A program made the position numbers and the translations under genes. A DNA stretch of 64,000 bases from Istiophorus platypterus (Eukaryota > Chordata > Actinopteri > Istiophoriformes > Istiophoridae): the NCBI GenBank assembly GCA_016859345.1, contig CM029123.1:1968501-2032500 (forward strand), given 5' to 3'. This document shows positions 55,396-64,000 of the stretch, piece by piece (the stretch's first letter is position 1; every line of letters starts with the position of its first letter). Below the pieces are notes generated by a model. The model was not told the origin of the DNA. It searched no databases and was given only the letters and a program-made list of their open reading frames with translations.

Positions 55396-57865
55396 GAATA
55401 TTTTCTGACATACTGGATACAAAACAGTTCAGAACAAGGACAACTGAGATAATGATCTAATTTAATATCCACCGGCCATCATACAGGATGCAAAAAAATT
55501 CTAGACACAGAGGCTTTTTTACCTGAATCCACTGAGAGGGGTTGGAGAATGCTTATGAGACAATGGGTAGTACCTTGAAAAACTTTAGAGAGGTGTCTTG
55601 GAGGGAAATTGGTGGAATGAACAAATGTGCACCAGAGCAGAGGTGGCAGAAGCAAGAGAAAAATACTGCAAGGAGAGCATGATTGCTGATGTATAAACTT
55701 GAGACCAGATCTGGATTTATATTTAGAGCTGATTTAATTGAGAGTTGTTGGAGGGCAACACAAGAGCTTTGAATCTAGATGCCGACTGTTGATGCATAAA
55801 TGAGCATGATCGTTCTCAGTGATCACTGCCTCATCCATAAAACACTGCCAGAAAATGGAAATAAATAAAAAGGTGAGAAGCAGAGCATGCAGATAAGTGT
55901 TTTAATGGTGTAGCATGATTATATAATAGTAGGTCTGAAAAGCAGAATTGCAATGATATTCAAAGAACAGCATCCTGTGATTGATAGTCTCAAGGAATGG
56001 AAGTATACAGATCATTGGTTAGGATTGTGAATGGAGGACCCAGTGGTAATGTAATAAAACCTGGTCCTTTGTCCTTTGTTCTTTTTTTTGTTCTTTGATA
56101 TGCAAAAAAGGGGAATCTCTTTTACCGCCACACTGATGGTACAGCAGGGACAAAAAGAATTTAGTCTGAGCACTGGTTTTATTGATGAAATTACATCATA
56201 GTTGCACTACAGCTACCAAACATTAATGTGAGTCAACCAGCAGGAATGTGACAAGTGAGGGACTGTGAGAAACTGGGTACATGTGGATGTATATGAAGGT
56301 TCTGCATTTACAACTGAATTGTTTTTGCAAAAAAAAAAAAAAGAAATCACCCCAGATATGCTAATAGTGGCAGATTATGTCCTTTTTTGCTGAGGCTATT
56401 CTTCAGGATAGACTTCTGTTGGGGCTCAAGTACAATACCTGTGCAATGAGGTAGCCACTGTAATAATGTAGTACAATTTAATGTATCGGCATTATTTCTG
56501 TCATATCCTTTTTTTTGTTACCTCAGTAATTGGAATTCAGTTGTCATATGAGGAAATGCTCGTATATGCACAATAATGCAACTGTACTCTGATCATTGGC
56601 TTTAATGTACATGCTTTATTATGCCTTAACATGTCTCAGTTTTGATGAAATCATAAAGAAACACCCTGTCCTTTTTAATTTGCCTGAAATGTTAAAGACA
56701 CCTAAGACCCAATCTAAGGGGTTAGGAGTTTGAGTGTCTTAGCTGTAACCTCTAGATCAACTGTAACATTGATTTAAATTTGACAAAAAGAAAAAGTGAT
56801 AGATTTGGAGAGCTGATATGATTACAAAGACATCAGTACATTTGAAGATATTTCAGATGTTGTAAAAGATTACATAAAGTTGGTAAAAGTTTGTTACAGA
56901 GCTGAGCGTGTGATTGTGAAGAGAAAAAGAGACTGCAAGTTCTGCAGTGCCAGAAAGTGGTACTGTATTATATTGTGGCTTTAGGCTACACTTGACACAG
57001 AGTGACCCACCTTACGTGTAATCTACAGAAAAGACATTTTCGGAGCATTGCGAAGAGATCTACTTCATTTAAATCAATAACGGGGATTATCTGTTCTGTG
57101 TCCTTTGGGACATGTGGAGGCTCTGTTTTAATTTCTGATCCCGGTGTTTACGTGCCATTTGTTTGTTTTGAAAAGTTTGTACACAAGGCAAAATACTTTC
57201 TGAGTTTACCACTGTTTTACACCCAACTCTAAAGCATCAAGGAGAAAATTGTTGAGAATTTTAATGCTGCTGAAAATGTTTATTGAAATCAATCTGTATA
57301 TAAAGTCTCAATGTGCATATGAAAATGGGTAGCTAACTGTCCAAAGTAGTGAGTAGGTGTGAATCTACAACTAGACTAATTAACTCAAAAAAAGTCAAGA
57401 GAAAGACTAATTATTAAACAGATGAAAAAAATAGGCATCGCTGTGGAACAGAAAGGTCAACCTGTGATTGATAAACAATATGCTGAAGCAAGCACACACA
57501 CACCGACAGAAGACACCGTGTCACACTAGAAATCAATGTGTCTTCCATAAAATGCCAGCTGAAATCATTGGTAGGCAGAGAGGATGGACATTTGCGTCTA
57601 CATTCTATTCCCTTATGTATGACTGGATGGATGTTGTGTGGTCGTATATCGATACGTTTGAAAAAAAGATGCTGCACATGGCTGATATGAATGTTAACCC
57701 TAATACAGGTAATCTGCCTGGAATTTTGGCTAAATGAAAGAGTGTATACAGGTGGTGGTTACCAGAGGCTGGCCAGTAATGTGAAGTCAGAGTGAATGAA
57801 AAAGGTGGAGATTGGTGATCTGATGAATTGAAAGCTGTTATTGAGCGTGGTGCTAAGTTTGTAGC
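55393..57865. other. No gene recognised
   Basis: Open frames at 57002-57232 and 57468-57737 (plus) have no family I recognise. The area left of the retroviral pol remnant could hold its integrase, but I could not identify any such motif. Confidence 0.35.
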
Positions 57866-57869
57866 TGTG

Positions 57870-58830
57870 TGTCATATAACCCAGCAGGAAATAGGGTTGC
57901 AGACAAGAGCTACAGAAATGATGAAAAAAACAACAGCGTCCTGATGATTTAGAGGCCTGTGGCTAAGCTCTGATGTATGGCTGGGCTTAACTTTTTTAAG
58001 CAACAGAAGCAGGTCTGCCAATGACAGAATAACAAAAAATGAGAAAAGTGATGGCTGTGATGCCAAATATCTCAGTAGGGAGTTTGTATCAATGAGGCAG
58101 TTTTCTTCAGATATGGAGCAAACCAACAAATCATCCACTGAATCAAAGTGCTTCCTTTGGGAAAAACAAAACTGGCCAAATTTTCAGGCAATGCAGTGAA
58201 ATAAACAGAGGGGGCTTTAAGAAACCCTGCACAAGACACATCCAACAGTATTTGCATGGTAAATGCAAATTGGTATTGTGATATTAGATAAACTGGAACA
58301 TTAAAGAAAGCTTTGGTCAAATGTCTCACAGTGAACCATTTTGCATTGCCAGACAGAGGATTAAATTATTTCTGGGTCGGATACAAACCAATGCTTGAGC
58401 AACCACAGCCTCATTTACAATGTGCACGTCATGAATAGATTGCCAGGATTGCCATCAGCCTTTTTTACTGGATAAAGTGAGCTGTTACAGGGTGATGGTT
58501 GGGCTGGAACAATGATTCCATCCTTTAAAATTGAATCAGTGATGGGAGTCATTAAATAAAGTCTCAAAGGATACTGTTGCTTATTGGGCCAATAATCCGA
58601 TTTAGGAAACACAACCAATGGAGTGGCATCCCTCATAAGTTCCACATCATATATATGAGTTGCCAAGGACACACCCATGGCTCGCAATACTGCTTCCAGA
58701 TCATGAACTGAAAATGCTAATGATGTAGTAAGAACAACATAAGGGATGTCAGTCCTCCGGACCACTTTCTTCTGTATCTCATATAGATTAACAAACAATT
58801 TGACAAATTCCTCTGGGGCCATAATGTCAT
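57870..58830 (-). mobile_element. Endogenous retrovirus pol remnant (reverse transcriptase)
   Basis: The minus-strand frame 58822-58415 and the frames that continue it down to about 57870 read as the N-terminal half of a retroviral-type reverse transcriptase. A P-C-N-S region is followed by P-V-K-K (about 58490-58450), then a D-L-T-K-A-F-type segment (about 58330-58300) and a degenerate active-site region with a D-D-L-L remnant (about 58135-58120). At least one stop just after 58415 and several frameshifts break it, and the RNase H and integrase parts are not recognised. An old, inactive copy. Confidence 0.75.
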
Positions 58831-58913
58831 TACATTGTAACTGTTCTTCATCCGTTTATCCCATTTTTTGTGTTTGTGTTTTTCCTTCACTTTCATGTGC
58901 CTCATGAGAAAGG

Positions 58914-59004
58914 CAATTCAATTCAATTCAATTCAATTCAATTCAATCCAATCCAATTCAGTTCAATTCAGTTCAATTCAATTCAATTCAATTCAATTCA
59001 ATTA
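58914..59004. repeat. (ATTCA)n pentanucleotide repeat
   Basis: About 18 units with a few C/G variants. It forms the left edge of the dispersed repeat that follows. Confidence 0.95.
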
Positions 59005-59470
59005 AGCTGAGAAGTTATCTCAGGGCACTTTTCATATAGAGTTGGTCTAGACCAGAATCTTTACAGTTATTATTTACAGAGACCCAACATTGCCTTGAGC
59101 AAGCACTTGGCGATAGTGGCAATGAAAAACTCCTTTTGAACAGGTAGTAACGTTGAATAATAGTTAATGATAATACTAATAAGACTAAATCATAATAATG
59201 ACAATAATGGTGATAATCATAATAGATGAAGCAGGGGGTGTTGAGCGGGATCACAGGGGCAGTAGATGGGCAGCAGTCATGATCCAGACTCTGTAGCATC
59301 AAAGGCAGAAAAACCTGCAGAAAGGAGGACAGGGGAGAGAGTCATGAAAGCATAAATATATAGGAGAGGGGTCTCTCTGCACTTATAAGTGCATGGATCA
59401 TGTCTCACAGAAGGGATCAATGTTCCAACATAACAGTATCTGGGACCTGTTGAGGAGGGGTATACCATAA
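59005..59470 (+). repeat. Dispersed fish repeat adjoining (ATTCA)n
   Basis: 'gaagttatctcagggcactt', 'tagagttggtctagaccaga', 'ttgagcaagcacttggcgat' and 'gtggcaatgaaaaactcctt' match a very common fish repeat that typically starts with ATTCA units. It separates the retroviral protease (59640-59780) from the polymerase remnant (57870-58830), consistent with insertion into the provirus. Confidence 0.7.
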
Positions 59471-59639
59471 GAAATCAGATTTTCTTAATACCAAACTATT
59501 CTCTGTAAAAACAATAATTAAGCCTAAAGCACACAATAAATCTCTACCCACCGAATTCACTGGACAATCTGGGACAATGACAAATGAGTGATGTATGTTT
59601 GGAACATCAAATCTTCACACTTTTAAGGTTTCCTGAAAC

Positions 59640-59780
59640 CCTGGTGAAAGTCTTGGTTTTTTAGACATCTGAAAACCTTCTGCTGTTTTCCCCCTGTCGA
59701 CTCAGTGGATCCTGTGTCAGCCAGCATTTTATAAGTGGTACCATAAACATTGATCTTAGACAGTGGGAGATCTTAAAATC
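59640..59780 (-). pseudogene. Retroviral aspartic protease remnant
   Basis: On the minus strand the catalytic Asp-Thr-Gly triplet is encoded at 59718-59710, preceded by hydrophobic Leu-Ala and followed by Ser-Thr, the usual setting of a retroviral protease active site. The strand and order (protease upstream of RT) fit one provirus with 57870-58830. The flanks are too decayed for a full domain. Confidence 0.6.
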
Positions 59781-61510
59781 ATCTTATGTGCTTCTTCCAC
59801 ACACAAGGAAACAAATACTTTCACACTCTTACAAACTTTGTCATTTCTCTCCCTTTTTCTGCTTCTTTCCCCCACAACTACAAACTGTCAAGTTTTTTTT
59901 GTCCACTTAGAATTAACTTTCTACAAGCACATGTTTTAGCCTTTTTAATTTTACCCTGAAATCTCTTTGCTATCTTTTTTTCTCAAGGTTCTAAAAGAGG
60001 CACATTTTGGAAAGAACTGGAAGGTAGCTAAGCCATATCTATCATACATAACTTTAGCTGGACCCTGATTTTTTCACCACAGATATAGCCAAAAGGAAGA
60101 AGGAAAAAAAATATCAAATCAAATCCAGTAATCAAGGAAACCACACAAAGCACAATAATGCTATTTTTCAAACTGTGAAGCATCTCATTTCTGCATATGT
60201 AGAGACACACACTTATCTTTAGCAACAAAAGCCTCAGTATAACTGGACTTCAACACAGTTTTATTTTTCCCCAAGACTAAAAACTGCTCAGGACAAACCT
60301 TCAAGGCAAGGTTAAGGCCAATTTATGCATCTGCATCAAACCTATGGCAGACCTTTGACATAGCCATTGCAAGCAAGTGGCCTACGCTGTCATGAGCATT
60401 TATACTTCTGCATTGGTGTTGATCTGCAATTAGACCACCAAACCACTAGTTGGCGTATTTTGATGGAGTTGGAGCTGATAGATGTCGAACAGCATTTAGT
60501 TTTCCTGAATTTACTGCAATGCAGAAATGAAAGAAGATGTCAAAGGAGATGACTTCGCCAAAGGGACCCATATAGACAAGAGGTCTCCTCCCCCTATTTT
60601 CTGTATACTTTTAGACCAGAGAACCACATGTTTCTCTCCTTTTTTCAGTTGAGTCCCCTCAAGGAGTTCCCAGTTCCAAGCTTGCAATCAACAATCAATA
60701 AATCTTCAACCATAATCACAGTGTGTTTTGTAACTAAACCCATAAACTTTAGAAATTAAGGATGAGTAAGAACAAAATCTTAACAAAAATCAATTAATAT
60801 TAATTCACTATACCCTACTAAACATTGTATATATTAAAAATACAATCATTTACAGTGCTCAGCTTTCTGGAAGGAGACCCCTGAGCATCTCAGAAAGGTC
60901 CCCCCTTCTGAGGTTCAAGGATTCCTACTCAATATCCTGGCAATGGAATAATATCCCTAAGGAAGACTACCACAGGATAATGGTCTAGTTAGGACCTCAA
61001 AAATGTTGTGGAAGATTTTCTACAAAGACTGATAAAGGAAAGAGTTTTACAATCATCTTTTATAGTGTGTCTTGGGACAAAGAACTTAGTTCCAAATGGT
61101 TATCTTTACATCTACCTGAACACATCATCCAGTAGGGTAGAAACTTACATGATGTTCATGCTCTGTCGATGCACTGGTAAAAAATAAACAAAGGCCCAGC
61201 TTGCCCATGCTTAATCAAATTAATGGTAAGGTGGCAGGCTGCTCCATAGGTAAGCCACCCTGAACTGAGGTAAAGACAGTCTGTTACCACCTCAACCATT
61301 ACAGCAGAGTGGAGGAGCAAGGCCAGAGAAAAATGAATGACGTCAGAAATCACCTACAGCAGGTTACCAACGTTGGGAAGAAAGACTGGAGGCGTTTAAA
61401 CAGACATTCATGACCATAGCATTAGTGAGGAGGTTCATGAAGGACACTAAAGCATGACCCCAACAACAGCAGCCAGGCCTTGTCATCCTTTGGGGATGAT
61501 CAGTTGTGGC
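59781..61510. other. No gene recognised, possibly retroviral remains
   Basis: If the minus-strand provirus continues, this is where gag and a 5' LTR would lie. I could not recognise nucleocapsid zinc-finger or capsid motifs. Confidence 0.3.
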
Positions 61511-61519
61511 ATGCGGGGC

Positions 61520-62480
61520 AGCATATGTAAAGTTTTTCTTATCAATGTAACTATTTTACTCTATTCTTTGGAAACTAGAAGGGAACAGTATGGAAATATT
61601 TTTAATATGGCGGTAGAGATTCCATGTCTGAGTGACCACTGTGTAAATGTTCATTTAGAAAGATTTGGTGGCAAGGAGCTGGAAAAAATAATGGATGAGT
61701 TAATGAACACAGGTCCAATGAGGAAGATGAACTTTAAAGTCCTAATTAGGTGTTGTTATGTTGAAGAACAGGATGCTGTGTTCCACAGCAACATAAGGTG
61801 TCAGGAAGTAGCAAAGAATATTGGATATCCTAACTTGTGCCGGGCAGCTAATGAGACTATATTGCTCAACACTTTTCAAATAACTGATAGTAACCAATCT
61901 TCCTGATAAACCAGTTAGGGCCAAAAGAAGTATAGGATTGGAAGAAGATAACAAAGTGTGTATTTCATATAAGCAAGAGCCGTTTGGCATACCAAATGAG
62001 CATAAAGCCCCTTTCAGACTATTTATTGCTGGACATTCTATTTGCAGGAATTAAAACAATAAAGAAGGGGCTATGGGTAAACTATTTGCGGTATAATCAG
62101 CAAAGATTTATCAAATACACCATGGAAGGGATAGTGGGGGTAAAAGAACAGCTGCTTGCCACAAGCACCATGAAACCTCAGAACAGATTAATCCTTGACA
62201 TTATATTAGCTGAAGAGCAGGGAGTATGCATGAGCATTGAGCAATGAGCAATGGTGCACAGTTACCCCAGTACACTCAGGAAAGGATGGCAAAACCTAAG
62301 AGATGTGCATGTCAGAACCAACAGGGGAGAACCAGAGAGCTGGTTAGGGTGGGATTAGTTATGGACCTCAACTTGTAAGGTAGCCCTGATCAAGATGGCA
62401 ATGATTATAGGAGTAGTAGCACTGGCATTTATGTTGTGTGATTCCTTTAATTCAGTCAGTTATAAGAAGAGTGGTGGTCA
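61520..62480 (+). mobile_element. Endogenous retrovirus envelope remnant
   Basis: Plus-strand frames 61454-61906 and 61984-62247 read as decayed surface and transmembrane envelope parts. The second has an N-terminal heptad-like region rich in Asn/Gln and, at about 62179-62229, a conserved Q-N-R ... C segment typical of retroviral transmembrane subunits. After a stop, a hydrophobic anchor-like stretch is seen at about 62395-62440. Stops and frameshifts between the parts (for example around 61905-61985 and at 62247) make it inactive. It is on the strand opposite to the neighbouring protease/pol remnant. Confidence 0.6.
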
Positions 62481-62489
62481 ATATGTGGT

Positions 62490-63380
62490 GTTCCCACAGG
62501 TGAAGAGCTTGTCAGTTTCAAAGAAAGAGATGCCACTGAAAATGAGATTTGAAATCTGGTGAGGCAATTCATTGGCATAGACTTAACTATAAACATATGG
62601 TGGAAAAGAAATAGAATTGGATAAGAATAGATTTTAGCCTGATGATTATGCTATGGTGGACATATCAGAGGAAGACATAATGGTTGATGAACTTGGGAGT
62701 AGAAAGTGGGAGGTAGAACCTGATATTAATGTGCGAAAAAAAAACAGATAGGCAAGCCCTGGTTAATAAAGTCTCCCAACTGGAAGATTGAGAAAGAAAC
62801 AATAAATTGTAAATGTAAGGAGCCCACGGTACCTGAAATTAAAGTACAAGAAACTAAATACTTACTGATCCAATAAATAACATTTCAATATCTAGCTTTT
62901 CCAGACGAGTGGCATGAATACCCCAACAACTTTATAGGGCATCATGTGTTTGTATAGTATGGAAAAGGCTTAGTCTGATTAAGTTTACGGTGGGGGAAGA
63001 CATCAACTGGACAAACACGCCATGTGCTCAGGAAAACAAACTGGAGCAGTTTCCCCTCATGGATAGACCTCAGATACCTACATTGCTGTGCATCACAAGT
63101 CCTAGTAACCAGTGTGTAAAACAGTTGGGCTGGACAGGGACAGAAGTGTTGACTACACATGCAGCAGTGCTAACTAAAGCAATGGACATTTTGCAGTGAG
63201 ATAAAGTAATATCCTATATTGCAATCTATGAAACATGTAATTGTTTGAACCTTATCCTGATGTTTTATTCCATGACTACTCCATGTTTTGGAAAAAGGGT
63301 GTTTGTTTTTTAATATTTTCATTGCTAACAAATCTAATGTTTTGATTCTGAGTTGTTAACAAACTTACAGTTTGTTTGCT
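62490..63380. other. Unassigned open frames 3' of the env remnant
   Basis: Short plus-strand frames (about 62635-62750 and 62990-63199) have no recognised domain. They may be retroviral sequence displaced by rearrangement. Confidence 0.3.
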
Positions 63381-63900
63381 CAGTAGGATACCATAAGAAA
63401 CAGAATCTGAGAATCAAGGATTCTGACTGAGAGAAGCTTGGGAAGAATGTGCTTGCATCAGAAAATTATGGTGTATGTAACCAAGTAGTACAAGAATGTA
63501 TTTGACGTGTGCAGATATCAGCTACTGAGGAATGTAGACACCATTATTTCCTAGAAAATAACTAATCATAGCGGGTAACACTGAGGAGATGATAGTGTCT
63601 GATAGTCAAGGTCAGGCCAAGATTTACACAGAAGGAGGAGAGATTAATAGTATAAAAATGAATGTACAGAGTTCAGTGTTGCTATTTCAATATACAATTA
63701 TTCCACTTAAGATTGAACTCTGAAAATTACATAGTGTATCATTATTGAAAACTATGGATAGTGTGGAAGAAAGTCAGGCCCAGAACCCATTTTGCCCTTG
63801 TGAAGGTTTTCTTCCACATTACATAGGGTAGTGTCAACTTGACCCCTTCAAAATAAAGGTGTGTTCAAAGTCAAAAACTCTATGTAGTGGATTTACCTAA
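63381..63900 (+). repeat. Possible solo or 3' LTR
   Basis: Located downstream of env on the same strand. It has a TATA-like 'gtataaaaatg' near 63650 and further unmatched sequence. No matching second copy was found in the window, so this is weak. Confidence 0.2.
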
Positions 63901-64000
63901 GCTACCATTGTCCCAACTTCCTCTCCCCCCAGGAAATACTCCGTCGGAGAAATAATATCAGCAGAATGAAAATCTGTCTTTGTTATGTATTAGTTTGATT

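Noticed and set aside
55201..55472. Poly-His/Thr frames on the minus strand
   Set aside because: Translation of the TG microsatellite.
58910..59010. Short regular repeats as a CRISPR array
   Set aside because: A continuous 5-bp ATTCA tandem without spacers in a vertebrate genome.

Overview
The window looks like a piece of a teleost fish nuclear genome. It is AT-rich, contains spliced vertebrate-type genes with long introns, and is packed with decayed Tc1-like transposons, non-LTR and LTR retrotransposon pieces, a tRNA-derived SINE, an endogenous retrovirus and long microsatellites. I see no operons, bacterial genes, CRISPR arrays, rRNA or intact tRNA genes.

Two protein-coding loci can be supported. 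On the minus strand, from a CpG-rich promoter near 29.9-30.7 kb down to 11.96 kb, lie the first seven coding exons of a beta-1,4-galactosyltransferase, best matched to b4galt6 (lactosylceramide synthase). All seven exons join in frame with GT/AG boundaries. They cover the membrane anchor, the DVD metal-binding motif and the WGWGGEDDD acceptor motif. The last two expected exons are not visible in the leftmost 12 kb, so they lie outside the window or are lost.

On the plus strand, 37.9-53.85 kb, is a carnitine O-acetyltransferase-like locus. One N-terminal exon and seven C-terminal exons are recognisable with their introns. The exons for the middle of the protein are not found, one exon has an in-frame stop, another is shifted out of frame, and a third needs an unusual donor. 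I read it as a decaying duplicated (unprocessed) CRAT-like gene, although a divergent expressed gene cannot be excluded.

Layout. 0-12 kb: Tc1 remnants, including one nearly full-length copy with long terminal inverted repeats lying between microsatellites, a pair of inverted Tc1-derived arms, an unclassified dispersed repeat, and one orphan exon-like open frame. 12-30 kb: b4galt6 exons, whose introns hold LINE, Tc1 and hAT-like remnants. 30-37.9 kb: CpG island, Tc1, a long LINE-related repeat, and a SINE. 37.9-53.9 kb: the CRAT-like locus, whose large gap is filled with L1/Tx1-like and Ty3/gypsy fragments. 54-64 kb: no host gene recognised. An endogenous retrovirus is represented by protease and polymerase remnants on the minus strand, split by another repeat, and by an envelope remnant on the plus strand.

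I did not find a clearly new biological system. The items most worth a second look are the degenerate CRAT-like gene with an altered catalytic-histidine segment, the orphan exon at 6.17 kb, the unclassified repeat family, and the opposed retroviral pol and env blocks. All identifications come from reading the sequence and from memory of family motifs; no database search was run.
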